A stretch of DNA of 64,000 nucleotides from Thiosocius sp963759055 (lineage in GTDB: Bacteria; Pseudomonadota; Gammaproteobacteria; Chromatiales; Chromatiaceae), in the NCBI GenBank assembly GCA_963759055.1, contig CAVWYD010000003.1, positions 186,001-250,000 on the forward strand, in the 5' to 3' direction. Position 1 is the first letter of the stretch. Each line of letters begins with the position of its first letter. Both the position numbers and the translations under genes were made by a program. Positions 1 through 8,470 of the stretch are shown piece after piece. The notes below the pieces were generated by a model, which saw nothing but the letters and a program-made list of their open reading frames with translations, was not told the DNA's origin and ran no database searches.

Positions 1-92
1 AGCCCGTTAAGGATAGGCACCGCGATCATTACCGCGATCAGGATCAGAAGAAAGACCTGGCCGCCACGGTCACCTTTGAGGATTCGAGTCAT
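1..92 (-). CDS. urtC: Urea ABC transporter permease UrtC (N-terminal part only)
   Basis: Only the first 30 codons are inside the window; the gene runs off the left edge. The readable start is MTRILKGDRGGQ followed by a hydrophobic stretch (VFLLILIAVMIAVPIL), as expected for the first membrane segment of a branched-chain-amino-acid-type permease. The ATG lies 10 bases after the urtB stop, so it is almost certainly co-transcribed with urtA and urtB. By family knowledge UrtC pairs with UrtB to form the urea channel in the inner membrane. The name rests mainly on gene order. Confidence 0.75.
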   Translation of the reverse strand, partial: MTRILKGDRGGQVFLLILIAVMIAVPILNG

Positions 93-102
93 GAACACCG
101 GC

Positions 103-1710
103 TCAGCCCTCCGCCGCCCGGCCCTTCTGCGGGAACAGTCCGCGCGGGCGTTTCTGGATGAACAGGATGATGAACACCAGGACCAGGATCTTTGCCAGTA
201 CAGCACCGGCCCAGGGTTCCATGACCTTGTTGGCGATGCCCAGGCCGAGACCGCCGATCAGGGTGCCCCAGAGGTTTCCGACACCTCCAAACACCACCAC
301 CATAAAGCTGTCGACGATGTAGGCCTGGCCCAGGTTCGGGCCAACATTGGTCAGCTGCGACAGCGCCACGCCTGCGATGCCCGCGATACCTGAACCCAGG
401 CCGAAGGTCAGTGCGTCGACCCGAGATGAGCGCACACCCATCGCGCGGGCCATGGCCCGATTCTGCGAAACCGCACGGACCTGAAGACCGAGCCGGGTGC
501 GTTTGAGCACAAAGAACAGACCGGCAAACACGAGCAGACAGAACACGAAGATGTAAAGGCGGTTGTACGTGAGCGCAAGCACGCCATTGATCTGCCAGAA
601 GCCGCTGAGAAAATCCGGGTTCGACACGGGCACGTTCTGCGGGGAAATCACGGTACGCACCAGCTGCTGCAGCATCAGGCTGATACCGAAGGTCGCCAGC
701 AGGGTTTCCAATGGGCGGCCATAGAGGAAACGTATCACTCCACGCTCGATCGCAACGCCCACCGCGCCGGATACCAGGAAGGCCGCTGGCAGTGAAAGGA
801 GGATCGATAGGCCGATCATGTCGGGCATCAGCTGCTGGATCAGGTAGGTGGTATAGGCACCCAGCATGATCAGTTCCCCGTGTGCCATGTTGATCACACC
901 CATGACACCGAAGGTAATCGCCAGTCCGATCGCGGCCAGCACAAGTACCGACCCGAGGCTGAGACCGAAGAAAAAGGTCTCGACATGACCAAAGAACTCG
1001 ACCCTCGCCTCGATCTTTTCCAGCGCCTTGGCGGCCTCGGCGCGAACCACCTCGTCCGGGTCGTTCTCGGCGAGGCGTGTCAGGCCGTTGCGCACCCCCG
1101 GCTCGAGACTGCCGGATACGTCAGCGATGGCCTCGCGTCGCCTGGCGGGGTCGGGATCACTGAGCTGGGCCAGAGCCACCGCTGCCTGCATGGCCTCGCG
1201 CACCGCAGGATCCTGTTCCGTGCTCAACATTCGGGTGAACAATTCGGCTTGAGCAGGGTCGGTATGCTCGAGCATGGCGGTAACGGACGCCAGGCGCACC
1301 GCGGGATCAGGATCAGCCAGCTCCATCTCCGCGAGCAGGCTGCCGATCTGGCCGCGCATTTTGTTATTGATCGGCAGTTTCTTGAATTTTCGCTTGCTGA
1401 ATTTGCCGTAGTCATGGGCATTCAGTGCATCAATCGCGATTATGGCGTCGTCGTGTTTCTGCATCCAGACGAGGCGCTTGTTCTTCTTCAGGTAACGCAG
1501 CTCGCCTTCGAGCAGGCCGCGCAATAATTCGATGGCCTTTGGATTGCCGGAACGCGCAAGCGCGGCGACACCCTCGGCCTTGGTCGCAAAGTCGCGATCC
1601 AGGATTTGTTCGAAAGCTGCGTCAAGTACGGGGTCACCGGTCTCGATGGCTGCTGCCATGAGTGGCGAGGCCAGGCAAAGTAACAGCGTGGTTACGATAA
1701 CTCGCAACAT
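103..1710 (-). CDS. urtB: Urea ABC transporter permease UrtB
   Basis: A 535-residue inner-membrane permease of the LivH/branched-chain family. Residues 1-20 look like a signal peptide (MLRVIVTTLLLCLASPLMA). Residues about 25-235 form a soluble, alpha-helical, HEAT-like region with repeated DPDPAVR/DPAVRE units. The LivH membrane domain follows from about 245 (GLSLGSVLVLAAIGLAITFG, MAHGELIMLGAY). The long N-terminal extension is usual for UrtB and separates it from ordinary LivH of about 300 residues. It lies between urtA and urtC on the same strand. UrtB should form half of the transmembrane channel for urea import at low external urea. Confidence 0.93.
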   Translation of the reverse strand: MLRVIVTTLLLCLASPLMAAAIETGDPVLDAAFEQILDRDFATKAEGVAALARSGNPKAIELLRGLLEGELRYLKKNKRLVWMQKHDDAIIAIDALNAHDYGKFSKRKFKKLPINNKMRGQIGSLLAEMELADPDPAVRLASVTAMLEHTDPAQAELFTRMLSTEQDPAVREAMQAAVALAQLSDPDPARRREAIADVSGSLEPGVRNGLTRLAENDPDEVVRAEAAKALEKIEARVEFFGHVETFFFGLSLGSVLVLAAIGLAITFGVMGVINMAHGELIMLGAYTTYLIQQLMPDMIGLSILLSLPAAFLVSGAVGVAIERGVIRFLYGRPLETLLATFGISLMLQQLVRTVISPQNVPVSNPDFLSGFWQINGVLALTYNRLYIFVFCLLVFAGLFFVLKRTRLGLQVRAVSQNRAMARAMGVRSSRVDALTFGLGSGIAGIAGVALSQLTNVGPNLGQAYIVDSFMVVVFGGVGNLWGTLIGGLGLGIANKVMEPWAGAVLAKILVLVFIILFIQKRPRGLFPQKGRAAEG

Positions 1711-1811
1711 GACATCAGGCTTCTATGGTTGGTTTGATGGATGGTGGCACCGGCGTATCGGCCGCCGGTGCCACGGGCTTGCACAGCTTCAGTTAAGGAG
1801 CCGCCGAGCGA

Positions 1812-3104
1812 TCAGTAGTTCTGACCCGAACACTTGGACGTCTTGACGTTGTAGTTACCGCAGGACAGCGGCGCGCGCCAGTCTGAGATCAGGTCCTTCG
1901 AACCCTCGAGGTAATCCGACCATGCATCGCCGACCACCAGACCCGGGGTCTGCGAGACGATCTGGAACTGGCCGTCGTCCTGGATCTCGCCGATCAGCAC
2001 GGGCTTGGTGATGTGATGGTTGGGCATCATGGCTGACAGGCCACCGGACAGGTTGGGTACTGCAACACCGATGATGGCATCGGCAACCGCGGTCGGATCC
2101 GTGGTGCCGGCCTTCTTGACCGCCTCTACCCACATGCTGAAGCCAATATAGTGAGCCTCCATCGGATCGTTGGTGACACGCTCCTCGTTCTTGATGAACT
2201 TCTGCCATGTCTCGATGAACGCGTCGTTGGTTTCATCCTCGACACTCATGAAATAGTTCCATGCAGCGAGGTGACCGACCAGCGGCTTGGTATCGATGCC
2301 AGAGAGTTCTTCCTCGCCGACCGAGAAGGCGACGACCGGGATATCCGAGGCAGAGATTCCCTGGTTACCCAGCTCCTTGTAGAAAGGCACGTTGGCATCG
2401 CCGTTGATCGTCGAGACCACCGCGGTCTTCTTGCCGGCCGAACCGAATTTCTTGATATCCGACACGATCGACTGCCAGTCGGAATGACCGAACGGCGTGT
2501 AGTTGATCATGACGTCACCGGCCGCGACACCCTTGGCCTTGAGGTAGGCCTCGAGGATCTTGTTGGTGGTACGCGGATAAACATAGTCGGTACCCGCCAG
2601 CACCCAGCGCTTCACGCCCTGCTCCATCAGGTAGTCGACCGCAGGTATCGCCTGCTGGTTCGGCGCGGCACCCGTGTAGAAAACGTTCTTCGACGATTCC
2701 TCGCCCTCATACTGCACCGGATAGAACAGCAGACCGTTCAACTCTTCGAAAACCGGTAACACCGACTTGCGTGACACGGAAGTCCAGCAGCCGAAAGTGG
2801 CATCGACCTTTTCCTTCTCGATCAGCTCACGCGCCTTCTCGGCGAAGAGCGGCCAGTTCGATGCCGGATCGACCACCACGGCCTCCAGCTTCTTGCCCAG
2901 CAGGCCACCTTTTTTGTTCTGCTCCTCGATGAGCATCAACATGGTGTCCTTGAGCGTGGTTTCAGAGATGGCCATGGTGCCCGACAGCGAATGCAGCACA
3001 CCGACCTTGATCGTGTCCGCTGCCTGTACGGCACCGGCAACACCCATTGCGGTAACGGCAGAGGCCGCCAACGAAAGTCGGCGAATTTGCGTAGCAAAAC
3101 TCAT
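1812..3104 (-). CDS. urtA: Urea ABC transporter substrate-binding protein UrtA
   Basis: A 430-residue periplasmic binding protein. The chosen ATG (MSFATQIRRLSLAASAVTAM) has an AGGGGAGA ribosome-binding site about 9 bases upstream and gives a normal signal peptide ending near VQAADTIKVG. An in-frame upstream start would add a non-signal-like leader. The mature part begins IKVGVLHSLSGTMAISE, typical of the Peripla_BP_5/6 urea and short-amide binders. It is first in the urtABC order, with urtB 101 bases downstream. A sigma-54-type promoter and two NtrC-like palindromes upstream imply induction by nitrogen limitation. UrtD and UrtE ATPases would be expected just outside the window. No urease gene is visible. 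Confidence 0.95.
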   Translation of the reverse strand: MSFATQIRRLSLAASAVTAMGVAGAVQAADTIKVGVLHSLSGTMAISETTLKDTMLMLIEEQNKKGGLLGKKLEAVVVDPASNWPLFAEKARELIEKEKVDATFGCWTSVSRKSVLPVFEELNGLLFYPVQYEGEESSKNVFYTGAAPNQQAIPAVDYLMEQGVKRWVLAGTDYVYPRTTNKILEAYLKAKGVAAGDVMINYTPFGHSDWQSIVSDIKKFGSAGKKTAVVSTINGDANVPFYKELGNQGISASDIPVVAFSVGEEELSGIDTKPLVGHLAAWNYFMSVEDETNDAFIETWQKFIKNEERVTNDPMEAHYIGFSMWVEAVKKAGTTDPTAVADAIIGVAVPNLSGGLSAMMPNHHITKPVLIGEIQDDGQFQIVSQTPGLVVGDAWSDYLEGSKDLISDWRAPLSCGNYNVKTSKCSGQNY

Positions 3105-3237
3105 TCTAGGATTCTCCCCTTGCGGTTGATTTCTGAACTGCCGGTTAACCGGTCCGGCGGCTCGCCCCATCCTGGGGCGCCTCCGATACAACCACCGAAC
3201 CTGCCTGGCTCAGCGAAGCGACAGCTGGGGGGGATGT

Positions 3238-3253
3238 TGCAGTAGTTGTGCCA
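3238..3253 (-). promoter_or_regulatory. Sigma-54 (-24/-12) promoter of urtA
   Basis: Read on the minus strand the site is TGGCACAACTACTGCA. It keeps the invariant GG and GC exactly 10 bases apart and matches the consensus TGGCAC-N5-TTGCA at all but one position. Transcription would start near 3226, about 120 bases before the urtA ATG. Confidence 0.85.
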
Positions 3254-3274
3254 AGTCACTAGTGGATTGATTTT

Positions 3275-3293
3275 GCGCACAAAAACCGTGCGC
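3275..3293. promoter_or_regulatory. NtrC-like enhancer box, proximal
   Basis: A perfect inverted repeat, GCGCAC-aaaaacc-GTGCGC, that contains the NtrC core GCAC-N7-GTGC. It sits about 55 bases upstream of the predicted start from the sigma-54 promoter at 3238-3253. Confidence 0.65.
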
Positions 3294-3349
3294 GGCGTCG
3301 TTTGTGAGGGACCATCAGCGCCAAACAGGTGCGGACAGAAAGCACAGCA

Positions 3350-3364
3350 GCACCAAAACAGTGC
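3350..3364. promoter_or_regulatory. NtrC-like enhancer box, distal
   Basis: GCAC-caaaaca-GTGC, again with the N7 spacing of an NtrC site. It lies about 130 bases upstream of the predicted urtA start, a normal distance for an enhancer of a sigma-54 promoter. Confidence 0.6.
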
Positions 3365-3520
3365 GCCGCTGGATATCGATCCATCATTCATGCCTGCGGC
3401 CAAGCCTGAGCAATGGTCCGCTGCACTACCAACAGTCATCCGCAGAGATGATTATGTTTCGGGTCGACGCTTGCGTAAGCTAAAGCGCTATTGCCCATTG
3501 TTTCACTCTGGAGTCTGTTC

Positions 3521-4018
3521 GTGAGTCGCGTGTCTGCTACTAAATTCAGCGCCATCGTCAGCATCCTGCTGGGTGTATCGGCGATTGTTCTCCCGCAAAT
3601 GTTTGGAACTGCAGCGGTAATGATCCTGGCCGCCGTGATGCTGGCCAGCGGACTCATTGCCCTGCTGTATGTGAATGCCGCGCGCAGAGAAGGCTTCGCG
3701 TTGAGCGTATTCGGCCCCTGGGCAAGGATCATCGCAGGGATCGTGCTCATCCTGTGGCCCGGGCTGGCCCTTTGGCTGGTCGCAGTGGTTTTGGGCGGTG
3801 GTCTTGTCCTGAGCGGGATCACAGGTCTCTCTGCACTCAAGGACAGTCACGTGATCAACCCGCCCAAGATGCGAAAGATCGAGCTGTGGTCAACCATCGC
3901 CCTTGGTGTGCTGCTCATCGCGATGGGCGCGGCAGGATCGGCCCTGCTGCTCGGGATCATCTTTGGCGTTTCGCTCATCGGTACCGGCCTGCAGCAATGG
4001 CGGATGGCGGCTGTGTAG
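3521..4018 (+). CDS. HdeD-family (DUF308) membrane protein
   Basis: About 165 residues with six hydrophobic segments in the HdeD/DUF308 pattern: short loops, SAIVSILLGVSAIVLP near the start, and a repeat of the fold in the second half (ELWSTIALGVLLIAMGAAG). I chose the GTG at 3521 because GGAG lies 8 bases upstream; an upstream TTG has no such site. HdeD of E. coli is linked to acid resistance at high cell density, but most family members have no proven role. It is a single gene, divergent from the urt operon and sharing its upstream region. Confidence 0.7.
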   Translation: MSRVSATKFSAIVSILLGVSAIVLPQMFGTAAVMILAAVMLASGLIALLYVNAARREGFALSVFGPWARIIAGIVLILWPGLALWLVAVVLGGGLVLSGITGLSALKDSHVINPPKMRKIELWSTIALGVLLIAMGAAGSALLLGIIFGVSLIGTGLQQWRMAAV

Positions 4019-4070
4019 TTTTTTGGGTTTTATTATCCGCAGCGACTCTCATTCGTGAGCGCAAAAACTT

Positions 4071-4640
4071 TCAAGCCCGCTTGATCCACCCCCGCGCAAA
4101 CCGCTCCTGACTCGAATCACGCGCCATGATCTCCACGTAACGTGCACCCTGCTGGATGTTCATCATCTTCACCAGAGCACTACTGCCACGATCTTTCTTC
4201 AAGAGGGCCCCAAGCGTCGTGAGGCTTTTTTCACCAAACCAGCCGTCGATGATCAGGTCCATGTAGTCGCGTTGATTACGGTTCAGAAGATTCAGCGAAG
4301 ACTGCAGAAAACGCACGGCCCGCCGCACACCCATGTTTACTGCGGTATCGTAGAGTTCATTGGCAACTGCCTGGTCAGGTATATCGTCTCCTTTAAACCT
4401 GTCCCAATAGGCCTTTTTATAGAACGCTCTGACGTTGGACTGCAAAGTACGGTCGGCATTCAGGCTTTTCGGGAAACCCTTGTTGCGGCGCTGGGCATCG
4501 ATGCGCTTCCAGCCGCGCCATTCGGGGTGATGCACGCGCGCGATGCCGCGGTAGGTTTCGCCACCTCGATCGATGGGATCATTCACGTAACCACCCTCGT
4601 GCGCGGATGTGATGGCGTGAGCGTCGCTGAATTGGGCCAT
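4071..4640 (-). CDS. GH108-type muramidase (endolysin-like, EGGY motif)
   Basis: A 189-residue soluble protein. The ATG at 4640 has GGAG 9 bases upstream and is preferred to an upstream TTG. Near the N terminus is HEGGYVNDPIDRGGETYRGI, the catalytic glutamate motif (E-G-G-Y) of glycosyl hydrolase family 108, followed by the peptidoglycan-binding half (IIDGWFGEKSLTTLGALL, ARYVEIMARDSSQERFARGW). These enzymes cleave the glycan strand of peptidoglycan and are common in phages and as secretion-system effectors. There is no signal peptide. It starts about 35 bases after the upstream protease/hydrolase gene, so the two are probably one transcript. No holin or other phage gene is nearby. Confidence 0.8.
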   Translation of the reverse strand: MAQFSDAHAITSAHEGGYVNDPIDRGGETYRGIARVHHPEWRGWKRIDAQRRNKGFPKSLNADRTLQSNVRAFYKKAYWDRFKGDDIPDQAVANELYDTAVNMGVRRAVRFLQSSLNLLNRNQRDYMDLIIDGWFGEKSLTTLGALLKKDRGSSALVKMMNIQQGARYVEIMARDSSQERFARGWIKRA

Positions 4641-4675
4641 GACTGGAATCTCCGGCGCTGGCTGCAACTGGCAGC

Positions 4676-6526
4676 CTAGTAATCAAGTATCTCTTTGCTG
4701 AACAGGTTCTCGGGTTTGGGTTCGGCAGCGAGGATGGTACGCAACAGGCTGTTCATGGTCGCCACATCATTGTCGAAGCCCCCATGCGAGATGCTCTCGG
4801 AAACGATACTGGGCGTACCGTCGCTATAGTGCACGTAGAACCGATCCCTCACCCTTGCCATTTTCGGCTTTTCCAGCAACTGGTCGACATAATTCTGCAT
4901 GCCAAGAATCGCCTCGGGGAGTTCTTCCTCGAACGAATGCGACACGAGATACAGCAGCGACTTCCGGTAGATCTTGCCGACGTTATCATCCCGTTCCAGA
5001 TGGTCATTCAGATTGAAAAGATGCATCGTCTCGATGCCAAAGGCATCTGGCTGTGAGATCAGGTAAGGGTAGTAGTGACTCTCGAAAAGCCCGATCGAGG
5101 CGGCAGGTGCCAGCAGGGTGCAGCTCTGGATACGCAATGTCGGCGCGAGGTCTTCCATGCTCTCGAGCAGGCGCGCGAGCAGGATGGCACCGGTGCTGTG
5201 ACCACAGATATGGACCTTGAGTCTCTCACCACGTTTGCGCGCCATCTCGGTCAACCAGATGGCCAGTGTTTGGGTACCGGCGCGCTGGGGAAGAAACGGC
5301 AGACGCGCACCGTCTTTCATCTCACGCCACAGTGCCCGCCCGGGAATGCGTGTGGCCCACTCCAGCAGGCGGTCACTCCAGTCAGCGAAACCACCGGCAC
5401 GCGCCTCGGCCGCGTCACCGCGCCGCAGAATGACATCCGTGAGTTCTTCCACAATGCCGGTGTCGTACATGAAGTGGTAGGGATAGATACCGTTCTTCTT
5501 GAAGATCTCCTTCATCGCCGCGATGCGGCGCGCCGAGTCTTTGGGTGAATTCAGCCCGCCATGCGCATACAGCAACAGATGCTGGTATTTGTTCCCGCTC
5601 GCGGCGACCAGCTTTGCCGTGGCCCGCACATCTTCGGCGTTGCTCCAATAGCGGCCCTGGGTGTGGAACCTGCCGTCGTCGACATGGATGAAATGGCCGG
5701 CGATCTCGCTGCGCGCCGGACTGCCTTTGAGTGAAACACCGCTGCGGTTGCGCTCGCTACTTGGCGGAAGATGCCAGATCTGCGGTGTCGGCAGCGCCAG
5801 GCTGAACACCCATGCGTCCATCAGGTTCGCGCGCCAGTCTTCGTATTGCCAAAGCCCGAGGCCCGCCTTGCCCCAACGCCTGCCCCAGGAGTTCTGCACC
5901 CAGAAACCTTTGCTGGTGTAGCCAACGATAGCGAAGGCGTGACCGCCCTCCTCCTGCCTGACGAACGGGATGGTGCCGGTTCGCGAGTCAGGACGCATCC
6001 AGCCACTGTGTGTCCTGGCTGAACAGAAGATTGCACCGGCCTCGTTGATCGCGGCGTGGAAGTCCGAGATCCGTGGCTGTACCCGGTAATAGGCACCGAC
6101 CGTGTTTTCGCGCGCATCCTTTGCTCGCAGCACCGTCAGCGAGCCGGGCCTGTTCTGCTCATAGGGCCACTTGCCATCGGCACATACGCCCATGTTGTAC
6201 CAGCCTTTGATCGCACCGCGGCAACTCGAACCGGCATATTGCTCACCAGGCCATTCGTCATGCAGTTTGGCCATCTCATACAGCATGCGCGGGCTGACAC
6301 GAACCCGCCCCCCGCGCCGCTTGTTCAGCAGGTTGATCACGGCAGCCAGCCCAAAACCGGTACAGGCGCCCTCCTGCGCCTGATCGAGTATCTGCAGGCC
6401 TCGTGGCGCTGTCACATAACGACGAAGTTGCTTGAGCGATGGCTCAAAGGGCCAGTCACGCAGATCCGGGACGTCCTGTATGGCGGTTGTCGGATAGCTG
6501 CTTGGGGTGCGTTTTCGCGAAGGCAT
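4676..6526 (-). CDS. Papain-like cysteine protease fused to a GxSxG serine hydrolase
   Basis: A 616-residue protein with two apparent catalytic domains. Residues about 15-245 are papain-like (C1): the Cys loop is QEGACTGFG (Cys55), the His is in EGGHAFAIVGY (His196) and the Asn in QNSWGRRWG (Asn212), all in family order. Residues about 275-616 look like an alpha/beta hydrolase: an oxyanion-type HGG (YAHGGLN, 321-327), a nucleophile elbow GHSTGA (Ser444) and a late histidine in SHGGFDND (His581) as candidate base. There is no signal peptide or membrane segment. The next gene is a muramidase. I know no named family with this fusion; a toxin or effector role is inference. Confidence 0.75.
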   Translation of the reverse strand: MPSRKRTPSSYPTTAIQDVPDLRDWPFEPSLKQLRRYVTAPRGLQILDQAQEGACTGFGLAAVINLLNKRRGGRVRVSPRMLYEMAKLHDEWPGEQYAGSSCRGAIKGWYNMGVCADGKWPYEQNRPGSLTVLRAKDARENTVGAYYRVQPRISDFHAAINEAGAIFCSARTHSGWMRPDSRTGTIPFVRQEEGGHAFAIVGYTSKGFWVQNSWGRRWGKAGLGLWQYEDWRANLMDAWVFSLALPTPQIWHLPPSSERNRSGVSLKGSPARSEIAGHFIHVDDGRFHTQGRYWSNAEDVRATAKLVAASGNKYQHLLLYAHGGLNSPKDSARRIAAMKEIFKKNGIYPYHFMYDTGIVEELTDVILRRGDAAEARAGGFADWSDRLLEWATRIPGRALWREMKDGARLPFLPQRAGTQTLAIWLTEMARKRGERLKVHICGHSTGAILLARLLESMEDLAPTLRIQSCTLLAPAASIGLFESHYYPYLISQPDAFGIETMHLFNLNDHLERDDNVGKIYRKSLLYLVSHSFEEELPEAILGMQNYVDQLLEKPKMARVRDRFYVHYSDGTPSIVSESISHGGFDNDVATMNSLLRTILAAEPKPENLFSKEILDY

Positions 6527-6738
6527 CGAAGATGTACCTGTAACACTTCAACGCGACAAGTATAGTCGGCGGCCTTGCCTATGCAGGCGTGCTGTACAAA
6601 AGGACCCAGGGCGCGTGGACCTGGCGGTTAAAAAAGGCCATGCTTTTCTACTCCGCGTTGTTTGACTGCCGGTCGAAACCGGGAAGCTGTTTGCGGAATT
6701 ATCTTACCCGGGACTCTGTGGAAAGCAGACGCGCCGGT

Positions 6739-6766
6739 AAAAAAAGACCCTGCATAAAGCAGGGTC
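6739..6766 (-). terminator. Rho-independent terminator of pilU
   Basis: On the minus strand, a perfect 8-bp stem (GACCCTGC / GCAGGGTC) with a 5-base loop is followed by seven T. It begins 33 bases past the pilU stop and separates pilU from the protease unit. Confidence 0.9.
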
Positions 6767-6798
6767 GAGAGATTTTGTTCATGGCCGTTCTGGCGCCG

Positions 6799-7974
6799 TC
6801 AACCCGAGCCAAAGTCGGCCACGACGTCGTCTAGTTGGCCCGCACCATCCTCGGTCGGCTCAAGCGACATACCGCCACCCCAGTCGTCCGAATTACTGAT
6901 CTTCTGGCCGGCGTCGGCTGTCTTGATTTTGATCTTGACGTTGCTGCCAGAATCAGCAAATTCGATCGCGGTCTCTTCCGTTATGCGTCCCTCGAAATAC
7001 AGCTTGACCAGATGCTGGTCGAACGACTGCATTTTGTAGTTGCCACCACGCTCTATCGCATCCTTGATACCGCCGAGTTCCATTTTTGCGATCATGTCAG
7101 CGATGTAGCCGGTGTTGATCAGCACCTCGACCGCAGCGACCTTGCCGCCCTTTGTGCCCGGCACCAGACGCTGACAGATGATCGCACGCAGGTTCTGCGC
7201 AATACGCTTGGCCTGCTGCTCGAGGCCGTCTTTGGGATAGAAGCCCAGGATGCGTTCCATGGTGGTGATAGAGTTGTTTGCATGCAGGGTGGAAAGCGCC
7301 AGGTGACCCGTGTTGGCGAACTTGAGCGCGAATTCCATGGTCTCCAGGTCGCGGATCTCACCCATCAGGATAACGTCCGGCGATTCGCGCATAGCGGCCC
7401 TCATTCCGGTGCCGAAAGAGCTGGTATCGGTTCCAACCTCGCGCTGCGCCACGATAGCCTTCTTATGGTTGTGCACGAACTCGATTGGATCTTCCAGCGT
7501 GAGGATATGCCCACCGGCATTCGCATTGCGGTGATCGATCATCGCCGCCAGGGTGGTGGACTTGCCCGAACCCGTGGCACCAACGACCAGGATCAAGCCG
7601 TTACGCTGCATCACTAGTTCCTCGAGCACCTTCGGCACCCCGAGCATTTCCGTAGTGGGCACGTCGGTGTTGATGTGGCGCAAAACCAGTGAAGCCTCAC
7701 CACGCTGGCGGAATGCATTGCCACGGAAACGGCCGATCCCATTGTAGGACAGGGAGAAATCCACCTCGCCATGCTCTTCGAAATGTTTCAGCTTCTCGTC
7801 GGTCAGGATTTCCCGGATTGCCCTTTCGGCGTCGCCTTCACCCAGCGGATCGCCGAGTTGCGCAAACCCCTTGGGCGTCTTCATCGAAATCTTGGCACCG
7901 GTGTACAAAAATACATCAGCAGCGCCATTCTTGACCATGACCTGAAGAATTCGGGGTACGTCGATATTCGCCAT
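6799..7974 (-). CDS. pilU: Type IV pilus retraction ATPase, PilU type
   Basis: A 391-residue hexameric secretion ATPase of the PilT/PilU family. The start MANIDVPRILQVM has AAGGAG about 10 bases upstream. Motifs in order: Walker A GATGSGKST, Asp box LTLEDPIEF, Walker B DVILMGEIRD and His box STLHANNS. The N terminus (ADVFLYTGAKISMKTPKG) and an acidic, glycine-rich C-terminal tail fit PilU better than PilT. PilU works with PilT at the inner membrane to retract pili for twitching. No other pil gene is adjacent. It ends in a strong terminator, so it is probably a monocistronic unit. Confidence 0.88.
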   Translation of the reverse strand: MANIDVPRILQVMVKNGAADVFLYTGAKISMKTPKGFAQLGDPLGEGDAERAIREILTDEKLKHFEEHGEVDFSLSYNGIGRFRGNAFRQRGEASLVLRHINTDVPTTEMLGVPKVLEELVMQRNGLILVVGATGSGKSTTLAAMIDHRNANAGGHILTLEDPIEFVHNHKKAIVAQREVGTDTSSFGTGMRAAMRESPDVILMGEIRDLETMEFALKFANTGHLALSTLHANNSITTMERILGFYPKDGLEQQAKRIAQNLRAIICQRLVPGTKGGKVAAVEVLINTGYIADMIAKMELGGIKDAIERGGNYKMQSFDQHLVKLYFEGRITEETAIEFADSGSNVKIKIKTADAGQKISNSDDWGGGMSLEPTEDGAGQLDDVVADFGSG

Positions 7975-8138
7975 TCTTTTCACCGCTCCTTGTAACGGAC
8001 GGCAGGTCACAGCGCGCATTAGGCGCGGTGGCTTGCGTCGATACAGCGGTTATCGGTGACGCGAGGTAAAACTTTGCCTTACTACAACATCGTGCGAACT
8101 AAAGGCATTTGCATCAGCTCGCGACAATGCACAAATCA

Positions 8139-8375
8139 TCACCTGGCTTTAGCGGCCCCGGCGGCTGGCATTGGCCTGGCAATCGGATGCTGCGGCTTCT
8201 TTTGCCGGTATACGGACGGCGCTGGTGCGCTTGCATTCGGATCTTCTACTTTCACACAATCACGCAGGGTCGGCTTCTCATCGCAGGTAGGCTTGGATTT
8301 ATCAGGCGATGCAAGTGCCGCGCTGGCTCCCATTGCGAAGCCCAGCAAAATGACGGTCAGTAATGAGGTTTTCAT
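8139..8375 (-). CDS. Small secreted protein, unknown
   Basis: A 78-residue protein with a clear signal peptide (MKTSLLTVILLGFAMGASAALA) and a good ribosome-binding site (AGGGGAGA, 7 bases before the ATG). The mature part is short and proline- and lysine-rich with two cysteines (KPTCDEKPTLRDCVKVED), which may form one disulfide. No domain is recognised. It lies downstream of the DUF748 gene on the same strand, about 95 bases after its stop, and may be co-transcribed with it. Confidence 0.6.
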   Translation of the reverse strand: MKTSLLTVILLGFAMGASAALASPDKSKPTCDEKPTLRDCVKVEDPNASAPAPSVYRQKKPQHPIARPMPAAGAAKAR

Positions 8376-8470
8376 ACTTTATCTCCCCTGTCTGCAGACT
8401 TGGATATGCCTGCCAGATAATCAACATGCGCTTGCAGCTTCAGCGCCTTTGGGCGCAGCGCCTGTGCCAA

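Noticed and set aside
4071..6526. Prophage lysis cassette
   Set aside because: No holin, spanin, tail, capsid or integrase gene is nearby, and the partner protein is a protease/hydrolase fusion not known from lysis cassettes.
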